Shown piece after piece: positions 8,929 to 17,915 of a stretch of DNA of 64,000 bases. Origin of the DNA: Phreatobacter sp. (GTDB lineage Bacteria; Pseudomonadota; Alphaproteobacteria; Rhizobiales; Phreatobacteraceae). Location: contig NZ_JALHMP010000008.1 in NCBI RefSeq assembly GCF_022843985.1, positions 85,320 to 149,319 on the forward strand. Reading direction: 5' to 3'. Position numbers and translations under genes: made by a program. The notes beneath the pieces are model-generated. The model was not told where the DNA came from, searched no databases, and was given only the letters and a program-made list of their open reading frames with translations. The first letter of the stretch is position 1. Each line of letters begins with the position of its first letter.

Positions 8929-9506
8929 AACCCTTCACCTGTGACACGGCCGCAATGCTGAAGCTGCCGGTGGCCAATATCGACACCGACCAGCTTATCC
9001 CGGCGCGCTTCATGAAGGAGCCGCGCCAGCCGGAGGGCTATGGCCGCTTTCTCCTGCACGACCTTGCCGCCGAGGGCACCGCCCCTGCCCCCCGCGCCGG
9101 CCAGACCATCCTGGTGGCACGGCGCAATTTCGGCTGCGGCTCGTCGCGCGAGGCAGCGGTCTATGCGCTGGCGGATTTCGGTTTCCGCGCCGTCATCGCC
9201 CCCACCTTCGGCGACATCTTCGCGTCCAATTGCGTCAAGAACGGCGTGGTGCCGGCCATGGTGAGCGAGGAGGACGCGGAAAGGCTGCTCGACACCGCGG
9301 ACCTGCCGGTCACCGTCGACCTCGCGGCGCAGACCATCGCCTGCGGCAATGTCGTGGTACCCTTCGCTATCGATCCGGTGTGGCAGACGCAATTGCTGAA
9401 CGGCTGGGACGACATCGACCTGACGCTGGCCGAAGGCGATGCCATCGCCGCCTTCACGGCGCGCGATGCCGGAGCAAGGCCCTGGGCGGCGCCGCGGCGG
9501 CGTTGA
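8925..9506 (+). CDS. leuD: Aconitase-family hydro-lyase small subunit (LeuD-like)
   Basis: 193 residues, the usual length for LeuD. It has NIDTDQLIPARFMK near the N-terminus and the swivelling-domain motif RRNFGCGSSREAA, followed by APTFGDIFASNCVKNG. The ATG overlaps the large-subunit stop (ATGA), so the two subunits are coupled. The stop codon lies inside the promoter of the following toxin-antitoxin pair. The combination with the large subunit makes a complete hydro-lyase; substrate as discussed for the large subunit. Confidence 0.87.
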   Translation: MKPFTCDTAAMLKLPVANIDTDQLIPARFMKEPRQPEGYGRFLLHDLAAEGTAPAPRAGQTILVARRNFGCGSSREAAVYALADFGFRAVIAPTFGDIFASNCVKNGVVPAMVSEEDAERLLDTADLPVTVDLAAQTIACGNVVVPFAIDPVWQTQLLNGWDDIDLTLAEGDAIAAFTARDAGARPWAAPRRR

Positions 9507-9531
9507 GATTGCGTACGTTTTGACGTACACT
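9503..9531 (+). promoter_or_regulatory. Promoter and operator of the toxin-antitoxin pair
   Basis: TTGAGA (9503-9508) and TACACT (9526-9531) are separated by 17 bp and make a convincing sigma70 promoter. A perfect inverted repeat GTACGT-TTTG-ACGTAC (9513-9528) fills the spacer and enters the -10, exactly where an autoregulatory antitoxin would bind. The predicted start of transcription falls at or near the A of the antitoxin ATG (9538), and no Shine-Dalgarno sequence is visible, so the mRNA may be leaderless. Confidence 0.6.
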
Positions 9532-9537
9532 CTTTCC

Positions 9538-9792
9538 ATGCGTGTCAAGACCTCGACCGAACTTCGCAAGACCCTCGCCGCCACTCTTGATCAGGTGACG
9601 GCCGACCATGCACCGGTGCTGATCACCCGTGAGGGCGGCAAGCCGCCCGCGGTGCTGATCTCGCTGGAGGATTACACGTCGATGGAGGAGACGACCTATC
9701 TCCTCAAGAGCCCGCGCAATCGCGAGGAACTCTTGGCATCGATCGCCGAACTCGATGCCGGGCTGGGGGTCGTCAGGAAACTGGAGGAATGA
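9538..9792 (+). CDS. Type II antitoxin, Phd/YefM family
   Basis: 84 residues. The N-terminus MRVKTSTELRKTLAATLDQV and the segment APVLITREGGKPPAVLISLEDY are the Phd/YefM DNA-binding and dimerisation domain; ETTYLLKSPRNREELLASI is the YefM-type linker to the toxin-binding tail. It is expected to neutralise the downstream YoeB-like RNase and to repress its own promoter through the palindrome over the -10. The ATG at 9538 is the only start that gives a normal-length antitoxin. It overlaps the toxin gene by 4 bp. Confidence 0.93.
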   Translation: MRVKTSTELRKTLAATLDQVTADHAPVLITREGGKPPAVLISLEDYTSMEETTYLLKSPRNREELLASIAELDAGLGVVRKLEE

Positions 9793-10043
9793 TCATCGCC
9801 TTCTCGCCACGCGGCTGGGCGCACTACCGATACTGGCAGGACACGGATCGGCAACTCCTGAAAAGACTCAACAACCTCATCGACGAGTGCACCCGAACGC
9901 CCTTCACCGGCACCGGCAAGCCCGAGCCCTTGAAAAACGAACTCCAGGGCTGGTGGTCGCGGCGTATCGACCAGGAGCACCGCCTCGTCTACCGCGTGCG
10001 CGGCGAGGTACTCGAGATCGCCCAGTGCCGCTACCGCTACTGA
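9789..10043 (+). CDS. yoeB: Type II toxin, YoeB/Txe family mRNA interferase
   Basis: 84 residues, standard size for YoeB. Conserved family segments: FSPRGWAHYRYWQ, LLKRLNNLIDECTRTPFTGTGKPEPL, GWWSRRIDQEHRLVYRV and the C-terminal QCRYRY. The Glu and Arg of the central region and the terminal His/Arg/Tyr cluster of the RelE-like fold are present, so it is probably active: a ribosome-dependent endoribonuclease that cuts mRNA in the A site. Coupled to the antitoxin by an ATGA overlap, as usual for this family. Confidence 0.93.
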   Translation: MIIAFSPRGWAHYRYWQDTDRQLLKRLNNLIDECTRTPFTGTGKPEPLKNELQGWWSRRIDQEHRLVYRVRGEVLEIAQCRYRY

Positions 10044-10046
10044 GGT

Positions 10047-10664
10047 TCACTCCCCTGCCAGTGCCGCCTTGACGGCCGGGCGCTCGCCCATGCGGGCGAG
10101 GTGGTCGGCGACGCGCGGGAACTGCGCCATGTCGACGCCGTCGCCCTCCAGCCAGCGCGTTACTGTGAAGAGATAGGCGTCCGCCACCGAATAGGCTTCG
10201 CCCATGACCCAGGGGCCGCGGAAGAAGTCGTTCTCGATGAGGCGGAAGCTCGCCGCCATGGTCTCCGGCACCTTGCGGCGCATGTCGAGAAAGGAACTCT
10301 CCTCGGTCGCCCAGCGGGCGCCGCGGTGCTTGTGGGCGTGGTTCACATGCACCGTGGAGGCGAGGTAGCTGTTGAAGGCCTGCATCTGCGCGAAGGCGAA
10401 GGGGTCGTCGAGCGGCGCCAGGGCCTTGTCCGGATGGCTCTGGGCGACGAAGGCGAGGATCGCGACGTTCTCCGTCAGCACGCCACGTTCGGTGACCAGG
10501 GCCGGGACGCGACCCTTGGGATTGACGGCGAGAAAGGCCGGCTTGGTCTGCTCGCCCGAGGCGAAGTCGACCCGGACGGGTTCATAGGCCGCGCCGGCCT
10601 CTTCCAGCGCGATGCGCGAGGCCAGCGCGCAGGTCTTCGGGCCGTAGAAGAACTTCATCGTCAT
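10047..10664 (-). CDS. Glutathione S-transferase family protein
   Basis: 205 residues. The N-terminal thioredoxin-fold domain reads MKFFYGPKTCALASRIALEEAG with a Cys at the active-site position, then NPKGRVPALV and LTENVAILAFVA (the glutathione-binding cis-Pro and acidic-turn region). The C-terminal all-helical domain follows from about residue 85. The pattern is close to bacterial beta-class GSTs. The start follows the tyrS stop after only 4 bp, so it is probably cotranscribed with tyrS. ATG 10658 (MKFF) is an alternative start two codons in. Substrate unknown. Confidence 0.87.
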   Translation of the reverse strand: MTMKFFYGPKTCALASRIALEEAGAAYEPVRVDFASGEQTKPAFLAVNPKGRVPALVTERGVLTENVAILAFVAQSHPDKALAPLDDPFAFAQMQAFNSYLASTVHVNHAHKHRGARWATEESSFLDMRRKVPETMAASFRLIENDFFRGPWVMGEAYSVADAYLFTVTRWLEGDGVDMAQFPRVADHLARMGERPAVKAALAGE

Positions 10665-10668
10665 GGTC

Positions 10669-11922
10669 TCACCCTGCCTTCACCAGCACATGTTTCTTGC
10701 GGCCGAAGGACAGCTTGGCGACGCCGTCCCTCAGGGCCTTTTCGGTCACCACCGCCTGAGCGTCGGTCACCGTCTCGTCGTTGAGTTTCAGACCACCGCC
10801 CTGGACCTGGCGACGGGCCTCGCCGTTGGAGGCGACAAGGCCGGCGCGGACGAACAGGCTGAGGACGCCGATACCGGAGGCGAGTTCGGCGGCCGGGACG
10901 GTGACCACCGGCAGGTCGTCGCCGAGCGCGCCCTGTTCAAAGGTCTTCTTCGCCGTCGCGGCGGCGGCCTCGGCGACGTCGCGACCGCGCACCAGCGCGG
11001 TGGCTTCCGTCGCCAGCACCTTCTTCGCCTCGTTGATCTCGGCGCCCTGGAGAGCGGCGAGGCGGTCGATCTCGGCCATCGGCAACAACGTGAACAGCTT
11101 GAGGAAGCGGGCGACGTCACCGTCCTCGGTGTTCCGCCAGAACTGCCAGTAATCGTAGTTGGACAGCATGTCGGCGTTGAGCCAGACGGCGCCCGCCGCC
11201 GTCTTGCCCATCTTGGCACCGGACGACGTGGTCAGCAGCGGGCAGGTCAGGGCATAGAGCTGGTGGGTGCCCATGCGGCGGCCGAGATCGACGCCGGTGA
11301 CGATATTGCCCCACTGGTCGGATCCGCCCATCTGCAGGTTGGTGCCGTAGCGGCGGGCCAGTTCGACGAAATCGTAGGACTGGAGGATCATGTAGTTAAA
11401 TTCGATGAAGGAGAGTTCCTGCTCGCGCTCCAGCCGCATGCGCACGGAGTCCATCGTCATCATGCGGTTCACCGAAAAATGCCGGCCGATATCGCGCAGC
11501 ATCTCGATGTAGTTGAGCCTCGTCAGCCACTCCGCATTGTCAGGCATGATGGCGTCAGTCTTGCCCTCGCCGAAGGTCAGCAGCTTCGCGAACACGCCCT
11601 TCAGCGCGTCCTTGTTGGCGTTGATGTCGTCGATGGAGAGGATCTTGCGCGTCTCGTCGCGGCCGGAGGGGTCGCCGACGCGGGTCGTGCCGCCCCCCAT
11701 GAGCGTGATCGGCTTGCCGGCGCCGGTGGCCTGCATCCAGTGCAGCATCATGATCGACAGCAGATGCCCGACATGGAGCGAGGGCGCCGTGCAGTCATAG
11801 CCCACATAGGCGACGACACCCCCCTTGGCCGCCAGGGCGTCGAGACCCTGCATGTCGGAACACTGGTGGATGAACCCGCGCTCGGTGAGGATGCGCAGGA
11901 AGTCGGAGCTGGGGGCGGTCAT
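10669..11922 (-). CDS. tyrS: Tyrosyl-tRNA synthetase
   Basis: 417 residues, usual length. Class I synthetase: the HIGH motif appears as HVGH (in [16 protein letters not shown]), the tyrosine-binding strand is [12 protein letters not shown], and the KMSKS loop is KMGKT (in [15 protein letters not shown]). A C-terminal S4-like RNA-binding domain ([17 protein letters not shown]) closes the protein. It charges tRNA-Tyr in the cytosol. Divergent from anmK with about 100 bp between them. Confidence 0.97.
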   Translation of the reverse strand: MTAPSSDFLRILTERGFIHQCSDMQGLDALAAKGGVVAYVGYDCTAPSLHVGHLLSIMMLHWMQATGAGKPITLMGGGTTRVGDPSGRDETRKILSIDDINANKDALKGVFAKLLTFGEGKTDAIMPDNAEWLTRLNYIEMLRDIGRHFSVNRMMTMDSVRMRLEREQELSFIEFNYMILQSYDFVELARRYGTNLQMGGSDQWGNIVTGVDLGRRMGTHQLYALTCPLLTTSSGAKMGKTAAGAVWLNADMLSNYDYWQFWRNTEDGDVARFLKLFTLLPMAEIDRLAALQGAEINEAKKVLATEATALVRGRDVAEAAAATAKKTFEQGALGDDLPVVTVPAAELASGIGVLSLFVRAGLVASNGEARRQVQGGGLKLNDETVTDAQAVVTEKALRDGVAKLSFGRKKHVLVKAG

Positions 11923-12020
11923 GATCTTTCCAACGAGAGCTGAGGCCGGGACTTAACCCCGGAGGAGGCGCGGTGTAGCAGAGGCGGGGATCAATTTCAC
12001 CCTTCGAATCGGCGGGACTC

Positions 12021-13112
12021 ATGCGCGCCATCGGCCTGATGTCGGGAACCTCCATGGACGGCGTCGACGTGGCGCTGGTCGAGACCGACGGCGAGACCAT
12101 CGGCGGCTTCGGCCCGACCGGCTACCGCGCCTATAGCGAGGACGAACGCGCTATCCTGCGCGCCGCCCTGAAGGAGGGCGCGCAGATCACCGATCGCACG
12201 ACCCGTACACCCCTCCTCGCCCGGGCCGAGGCCCTCGTCACCCGCGCCCATGCCGAAGCGGTCGAACTGTTCCTGGAGACGAACGGACTCGCGCGCGGAG
12301 ACATCGGCGTGGTCGGTTTTCACGGCCAGACCGTGCTGCACCGCCCGGCGATCGGGCTGACCGTGCAGATCGGCGACGGGGTGGCGCTGCGCCAGCGACT
12401 CGGCATTCCCGTCGTCTACGATCTCCGCCAGGCCGACGTCGCGGCCGGCGGCCAGGGCGCACCGCTCGTGCCGGTCTTCCACCGGGCTCTCGCCGCACAG
12501 GCCGCCCTCCCCCGCCCGCTGGCGGTGGTCAATATCGGCGGCGTCGCCAATGTCACACTGATTGCTGCGGACGAGGCGCTGCTCGCCTTCGATACCGGGC
12601 CGGGCAATGCGCTGGTCGACGACTGGATGGGCGAGCGGACCGGCGCGCGCATGGATGCCGGCGGCGGCGCTGCGGCGCGCGGGCGGGCCGACGAGGCCCT
12701 GCTCGCCTGGCTCCTGGTCCATCCCTTCTTCGCGAAGCCGCCACCGAAGTCCCTCGACCGCAACGCATTCTCCTTCTCGATTGTCGGCAATGTCGCGACC
12801 GAGGACGGGGCGGCGTCGCTGACCGCCTTCACTGCGCGTTCGATCGCCCGCGCCGCCGATTTCGTGCCCGATCCGCCGGTGCTGTGGGTCGTCTGCGGCG
12901 GCGGCGCCAGGAACCCGGAGCTGCTGCGGCTTCTCGCCCATGCCACCGGCGCGGAAGTGCGCACCGGCGAGGATGTCGGCTGGTCGTCGGATTTCCTCGA
13001 GGCACAGGCCTTCGCCTTCCTCGCAGTGCGGTCGATGATGGGCTTGCCGCTGACCTATCCCTCGACCACGGGGGTCACGGCGCCCGTCACTGGCGGGATC
13101 GTCCTCGCCTAG
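12021..13112 (+). CDS. anmK: Anhydro-N-acetylmuramic acid kinase
   Basis: 363 residues. The ASKHA-fold kinase starts MRAIGLMSGTSMDGVDVALV, the diagnostic AnmK phosphate loop, and contains VGFHGQTVLHRP, NIGGVANVT, FDTGPGNALVDDWM and a C-terminal VCGGGARNPEL nucleotide-binding segment. It phosphorylates and opens anhydroMurNAc released during peptidoglycan turnover to MurNAc-6-phosphate for recycling. It starts 98 bp from divergent tyrS, a frequent arrangement in Rhizobiales. No clear Shine-Dalgarno is visible at ATG 12021. Confidence 0.96.
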   Translation: MRAIGLMSGTSMDGVDVALVETDGETIGGFGPTGYRAYSEDERAILRAALKEGAQITDRTTRTPLLARAEALVTRAHAEAVELFLETNGLARGDIGVVGFHGQTVLHRPAIGLTVQIGDGVALRQRLGIPVVYDLRQADVAAGGQGAPLVPVFHRALAAQAALPRPLAVVNIGGVANVTLIAADEALLAFDTGPGNALVDDWMGERTGARMDAGGGAAARGRADEALLAWLLVHPFFAKPPPKSLDRNAFSFSIVGNVATEDGAASLTAFTARSIARAADFVPDPPVLWVVCGGGARNPELLRLLAHATGAEVRTGEDVGWSSDFLEAQAFAFLAVRSMMGLPLTYPSTTGVTAPVTGGIVLA

Positions 13113-13154
13113 GCCATACTGAGATCCCCTGACTCACCCGAGCCGAGACCTGCC

Positions 13155-13472
13155 ATGCCTGTCCAAGATCTCTCCACCGACGACGTCGCCCGCGGACTCT
13201 CCGCCGATTCGATCCTGCTGATTGACGTGCGCGAGCCGCACGAATTCCAGATGGCGCATATTCCGGGGTCGCTGAACCTGCCGCTCTCCAGCTTCGATCC
13301 GCGCGCCATTCCCAACCCGGACGGCAAGCGCGTCGTGTTCATGTGTGCGGCCGGCATGCGCTCGCTCCAGGCGTCGGAGATCGCGCAGACTTCCGGCAAG
13401 CCTTACGACGCGCATCTGGCCGGCGGCATCAAGGGCTGGGTGATGGACGGGCAGGATATCGTGCGCGGCTGA
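13155..13472 (+). CDS. Rhodanese-like domain protein
   Basis: 105 residues, a single rhodanese domain. DVREPHEFQMAHIPGSLNLPL is the CH2A region, and CAAGMRS (about residues 63-69) is the active-site loop with the catalytic cysteine; LAGGIKGW follows. Small cytosolic sulfur-carrier or sulfurtransferase; no signal peptide. It is 42 bp downstream of anmK and may share its transcript. The physiological sulfur donor and acceptor are unknown. Confidence 0.9.
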   Translation: MPVQDLSTDDVARGLSADSILLIDVREPHEFQMAHIPGSLNLPLSSFDPRAIPNPDGKRVVFMCAAGMRSLQASEIAQTSGKPYDAHLAGGIKGWVMDGQDIVRG

Positions 13473-13504
13473 TCTGGCGCCCTGCCTCCCGGGTGCCCGG
13501 CCCG

Positions 13505-16500
13505 TCAGCGCTGGGCGGCGTCGCCCGGCATGGGCGGAGGGGTGGACGAGGCGCCGCGGAATTCGAACATCTTGCGCAGGAAGCCCGGCGTCACCGCCGA
13601 CAGGGGATTGATGGTCAGGCGCGGCGCGCTGACCGCGCCGGCGATCTGGTAGGTGATGCCGAAAACGCCCTCGTCGGGCGCCCCACCGAGGAAGAAGCCG
13701 AGCACGGGGATGCGCGCGAAGATATTGTTCAGCGCATAGGCCGGCACATAGGTTCCGCGCAGCATCAGGCGGTCCCGGCCCGGATCGAACTCGCCCTCGA
13801 CCGTAGCACCGATCGCCGCGCCCCAGAGCAGGCCGTCGGACACGGTCACCTTGCTGGCCGCGCGGGCGAAATTGGCGCGCAGGCGCGAGAAGGCGAAGGC
13901 GTCGTTCTGCTGCTGGCGCGGCGCATTGGGCCCGGTGCCGGCGGCCGCCACCATGCCGGAAATGGCCTGGTCGCCGCGGATTCGGAAGTCGGTGATCTCG
14001 ACACTTCCCTCGCGGATGGTCCCGTTGGGCTGCGGCGGGGTCATGATCAGCGCCAGGGTGCCGCCCTGGAGCGCGCGGTAGATGTCGAGGAACCGCAGCA
14101 ATGCGCCGGCATCGCCGGAACTGACTGCCAGCCGCTGCGCGTTGCCCTGGCCGCGCTGCTCGATGGCAAAGGGCGCATCGCGGCCGACGCGCCCCGATGC
14201 GCTGAGCGAGCGGATCGTCTGGCCCTGGCGGACCATGCGCATCTCAAACTGCCGGATCACCTCGCCGTTGCCGCCGACCACGGCATTGGCCTTGAAGTCG
14301 ATATCGACTTCGGTGGCCGCGGTGGCGGGCGCCAGGGCACCGGGACGCGCCGGCTCGGACAGGGACTTGATCAGGTGGCGGGCATCGATCATCTCGCCGC
14401 GACCGATGACGCGGTGGCCGCTGCCGGCGCGCTCGATGCGGATGTTGACCCTGTCGCCGTCTGACAGGTTATAGGCCGGGAACACCCCGGCGATGAGGCC
14501 GCCCTTGTCGTCGAAGGTGGCGGAGCCGCGCACGAGCACGCCGCGGCTCTCCACGACGAGGTCCTCCAGCTTCCAGCCGTCGTCGCCCTCGACCGCGACG
14601 AAGCGCGCCTTGGCCGGCTGCCCCCGCGGCTTGCTCCAGCCGGGGAGAAGGTCGGCGAGGGTCGCGGGGCCGAGGTCGACCTCGACATTGTAGCGGCCGG
14701 AATCCTCGCCCACCGTCATCACCCTGACCGGGGTGGGGCCGACGATCCGCGGTCCGATATTGAGCCCGAGGCGTGAGCGGCCGCGATCATCCAGCGTCGC
14801 CGTCAGCCGGATCTCGGGCTTTGCATCGGGGCGGGGCTTGCGGTATTCGAAGTTGGCCTGGGCACCGCCAAGAACGCCCTGTCCGCGCATGGTGAGGCTG
14901 CGCGGAGTCGTCTGGACCTTGAAGGCGGCCCGCTCGACACGCATCTCGCCGAACGCATTATCGGCCGAAAAGCCGGTGAAATCGGCATCGACGGCATAGT
15001 CGATCAGGTTAGCCTGGAAAGTGTCGGTCAGAGGAACGTTGACCGTGACCTGCGCCGTCACCATACCCTCCACCTTGCCGGTGGGGAGCGTCGGGCCAGT
15101 GGCTGCGCCCTTGAAGGCCTGCTCACCGAGCAGCGCGAAGGCGGCGGAAGCCGAGCCCTGGAGGCGGAACTTGGTCACCGATTGCAGTGGCTGTATCCGG
15201 TGGTCGAGAATCTCGAACGTCCCCTGGGTGAGGATCAGCCTCTGGCCCACCGCGGGCTCGACGCTGCCGCGCTCCACGGTGAGGCTCGCCATCTGGCCGT
15301 CGACATCGAGATCGAGATCGGCATCCTTCAGCGGCGACATGCCTGGCATGACCCGCAGGGACGTCCCACGCAGTTTGGAGCGCACCGACAGCGCATCCTT
15401 TTCCAGCACCCAGTGCTTGCTCGCCAGCAGCCCGGCCGGAATCGCCATGCGGATGGCGGTGTCATCGGTGGTGCCGCCGCGCATGTTGTCGGCGACCCAG
15501 TCTCGGGCATGGGGGTTGGAGGCGCGCGGCCAGAGCGACAGGGCGGTTGCCAGCGGCATCCGCCCGGCGGTCACGTCGAGTTCGACGGCGGGCGATCCTT
15601 CGGCGAAGGTCAGCTTGCCGGCAATGCGCGCCAGCGTCTCGGCGCCCTGGTCGACCGTCATGCCGCCGAGAGCGAGCGTGCGGGTCGCCGGTTCGAAGAC
15701 GAAACGGGCCCCGCTGACATTGATCGGCACCGGCGGCTCATGCGGATTGAGCACGGAGGTGACAGCCCGAAGGGCCTTCAGCTCGACGACGAAAGGCTCA
15801 CCGCTGCGGGCCGGCGGGATCACCACACCATTGAGGGAGGCCCTGTTGTCGCCGGCGACGACCTCGACCCGATCGACGACGAGCCCCGGCGCAAGGGTGT
15901 CCCAGTGAACGTCGGCGGCGACGCTGTCGATGGCGACGCGCAGGGCTTCGTCGTTGACGTCGCCGACCTTGCCGGCGCCCATGGTGACGCGGCCGTTAAA
16001 GGCGACGGGGTCGCCGTCGTCGCCGACCGTCGCCCGCAGGGTGCCGGAAATCGGCGTATCGGCGAAGACGACCTGGGGCCCCTGCAGGGCCAGCGACAGG
16101 TCGCGCGGAGCCATGTCGCGCATCGACAGGTCGATGACCCGGCGACCCGCGGCGTCACGCGGCGTGACGATGGCGGTGGAGGTCCAGCGGGCGCCCGAGC
16201 CCGACGCGTCAAGTTCGATCGACAGGCCGCCGGTGGTCGGGACGGTGAGGTCGAGATCGATGCCGGCGAAGACGAAACGCTTGCCGGACCGCACGTCGTC
16301 GACGATGACCGTGCCATTGCGCAGGCCGAAGCCGGCGAGGCGATGGCCGTCGAGCCCGGACTTCTCGATCAGGTCGAGCCAGATTCCGAGGCGCCGGAAC
16401 GGCGACATTTCCGGCTCGGGCAAGGTCGAGTTCACTTCGGCGGCGGGGGGCGTTCCGCTGGCAGGCGGTTCGGTGACGCGGCCCTCTTCGGGAATCGGGG

Positions 16501-17083
16501 TGCGGAATCGCCCGGCGGCGAGAGCGATCTGGCCGTCCTCGCCGACCTTGAGGGCCACGGAGGCGCCGACGAGATCGATCCGGCGGATGGAGGGGCGACC
16601 GAGGATCGGTAGCGAATCGAGCCCGAGCGCGACACGCGGCATGGATGCGACGCGCCGGCCATCGCCGTCATGGACGACGACGTCGCGGGCCTCGATCTCG
16701 ACATTGCCGCTGCCGTCGCGGACGATCACCGCGGCGCCGATGGTCACCGTTCGGCCGTCCCCGAGCTGGTCGGACAGCGACCGCGCGATCCACGGCGTCA
16801 CCATGTCGAGGCCCATGCCGCCGCGCTGGATCTGCCAGGCAAGGAAGAGCAGGGGACAGATGATCAAGAGGAAAAGGCCGGCGATCGCCCCCGTGCAAAC
16901 CCGGCGGCGGGTCGACCAACAGGACGGCGCACCACCGAAAACGCGCTTCAGGAAGGCCGGCACGCGCCGGTTGGCCCACCAGCCGGCAAATGCCCGCGCC
17001 GACCCGCGGCCCCATCCGCGCGCGCGGGGGGCGATCAAGGTCGTGTCGCACGGAGCCCGGCCCTGGTCGGGGCGCCAATCCAT
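13505..17083 (-). CDS. YhdP/AsmA-like envelope protein (DUF3971)
   Basis: 1192 residues. A basic cytoplasmic N-terminus of about 65 residues is followed by one membrane segment (GAIAGLFLLIICPLLFLAWQ) and a very long, repetitive beta-rich periplasmic part. The region around residues 500-1000 fits DUF3971 and the C-terminus the AsmA-like domain (LRGTYVPAYALNNIFARIPVLG, then GVFGITYQIAG). Proteins of this group form long hydrophobic grooves spanning the periplasm and are linked to phospholipid transport to the outer membrane. It stands alone and converges with the rhodanese gene. Confidence 0.88.
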   Translation of the reverse strand: MDWRPDQGRAPCDTTLIAPRARGWGRGSARAFAGWWANRRVPAFLKRVFGGAPSCWSTRRRVCTGAIAGLFLLIICPLLFLAWQIQRGGMGLDMVTPWIARSLSDQLGDGRTVTIGAAVIVRDGSGNVEIEARDVVVHDGDGRRVASMPRVALGLDSLPILGRPSIRRIDLVGASVALKVGEDGQIALAAGRFRTPIPEEGRVTEPPASGTPPAAEVNSTLPEPEMSPFRRLGIWLDLIEKSGLDGHRLAGFGLRNGTVIVDDVRSGKRFVFAGIDLDLTVPTTGGLSIELDASGSGARWTSTAIVTPRDAAGRRVIDLSMRDMAPRDLSLALQGPQVVFADTPISGTLRATVGDDGDPVAFNGRVTMGAGKVGDVNDEALRVAIDSVAADVHWDTLAPGLVVDRVEVVAGDNRASLNGVVIPPARSGEPFVVELKALRAVTSVLNPHEPPVPINVSGARFVFEPATRTLALGGMTVDQGAETLARIAGKLTFAEGSPAVELDVTAGRMPLATALSLWPRASNPHARDWVADNMRGGTTDDTAIRMAIPAGLLASKHWVLEKDALSVRSKLRGTSLRVMPGMSPLKDADLDLDVDGQMASLTVERGSVEPAVGQRLILTQGTFEILDHRIQPLQSVTKFRLQGSASAAFALLGEQAFKGAATGPTLPTGKVEGMVTAQVTVNVPLTDTFQANLIDYAVDADFTGFSADNAFGEMRVERAAFKVQTTPRSLTMRGQGVLGGAQANFEYRKPRPDAKPEIRLTATLDDRGRSRLGLNIGPRIVGPTPVRVMTVGEDSGRYNVEVDLGPATLADLLPGWSKPRGQPAKARFVAVEGDDGWKLEDLVVESRGVLVRGSATFDDKGGLIAGVFPAYNLSDGDRVNIRIERAGSGHRVIGRGEMIDARHLIKSLSEPARPGALAPATAATEVDIDFKANAVVGGNGEVIRQFEMRMVRQGQTIRSLSASGRVGRDAPFAIEQRGQGNAQRLAVSSGDAGALLRFLDIYRALQGGTLALIMTPPQPNGTIREGSVEITDFRIRGDQAISGMVAAAGTGPNAPRQQQNDAFAFSRLRANFARAASKVTVSDGLLWGAAIGATVEGEFDPGRDRLMLRGTYVPAYALNNIFARIPVLGFFLGGAPDEGVFGITYQIAGAVSAPRLTINPLSAVTPGFLRKMFEFRGASSTPPPMPGDAAQR

Positions 17084-17320
17084 TCCGTCTCCATCTCTCG
17101 CCCGGGCCTCGTCGGCCCGGGGCCATCATGCGACACGGCGCATTCGGACACTTTTGCCTGATCCGGCTTAACCGAATGTTAGGCACGGTTCCATGGGGGC
17201 GGCGGTGCCATCCACGCCCCGTTCGAACATCGCCGCAGCGGGGCCGAGCGAAAATCCAATGATCTTGCGCAAGCGTAGACACAAACCCCTAATGGGCAAA
17301 ACCGACGAAAGGATGGCGCG
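17084..17320. other. Divergent intergenic region yhdP-like / peroxiredoxin
   Basis: Holds the promoters of both divergent genes. A perfect 10-bp palindrome CTTGCGCAAG is seen at 17263-17272, and AAGGA precedes the peroxiredoxin start. No other element is recognisable. Confidence 0.3.
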
Positions 17321-17785
17321 ATGGGGCTGAATGTGGGGGACAAGGCACCGAACTTCTCGGTGGCGGGGGACCGGGGCGGCATCGTCGATCTCGCTGCCCT
17401 GAAGGGTCGCAAGGTGGTGCTGTACTTCTATCCGAAGGCCGACACGCCAGGCTGCACGCAGGAGGCGAAGGACTTCACCGCGCTGAGGGCGGCGTTTGAG
17501 GCGGCCGGCACGACCGTCATCGGCATGTCCCGCGACCCGGCCAAGGCACTCGACAAGTTCCAGGCCAAACACGGCCTCGGCGTGGCACTCGGCTCCGACG
17601 AGGACGGGCAGGTCGTGGAAGCCTATGGCGTTTGGGTCGAGAAGAGCATGTACGGCAAATCCTATATGGGCATCGAGCGCGCCACTTTCCTGATCGATGC
17701 GGAGGGCAAGATCGCCCGCATCTGGCCGAAGGTGAAGGTGAAGGACCACGCGGCGGAGGTACTGGCGGCGGCGCAGGCGCTCTGA
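17321..17785 (+). CDS. bcp: Thioredoxin-dependent peroxiredoxin, Bcp/PrxQ type
   Basis: 154 residues, full length. The peroxidatic site YFYPKADTPGCTQEAKDF is a typical PrxQ motif with the conserved Thr and catalytic Cys; a resolving Cys five residues later, as in classic PrxQ, is not present, so it is a 1-Cys or atypical variant. It reduces hydroperoxides in the cytosol at the expense of thioredoxin. AAGGA precedes ATG 17321. The stop codon lies inside a 21-bp tandem duplication: AAAQAL is encoded once before and once after the stop. Confidence 0.94.
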   Translation: MGLNVGDKAPNFSVAGDRGGIVDLAALKGRKVVLYFYPKADTPGCTQEAKDFTALRAAFEAAGTTVIGMSRDPAKALDKFQAKHGLGVALGSDEDGQVVEAYGVWVEKSMYGKSYMGIERATFLIDAEGKIARIWPKVKVKDHAAEVLAAAQAL

Positions 17786-17804
17786 GCGGCGGCGCAGGCG
17801 CTCT
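17766..17804 (+). repeat. 21-bp tandem duplication across the peroxiredoxin stop codon
   Basis: An 18-bp identical core (CGGCGGCGCAGGCGCTCT) occurs at 17766-17783 and 17787-17804, a period of 21 bp. The first copy encodes the last residues of the peroxiredoxin and runs into TGA; the second lies directly after it in the same frame. Looks like a recent slippage event. Confidence 0.7.
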
Positions 17805-17915
17805 TAGCGGCAGCTCAGGCCCCTCACCTTACGGAAAGAACCGCTTACAGGGCACGGTTCGTTAACCTTAATGCGCGGTAATGCGGCGTCTCGTTCGCGT
17901 AGGGATGGACGCCGG

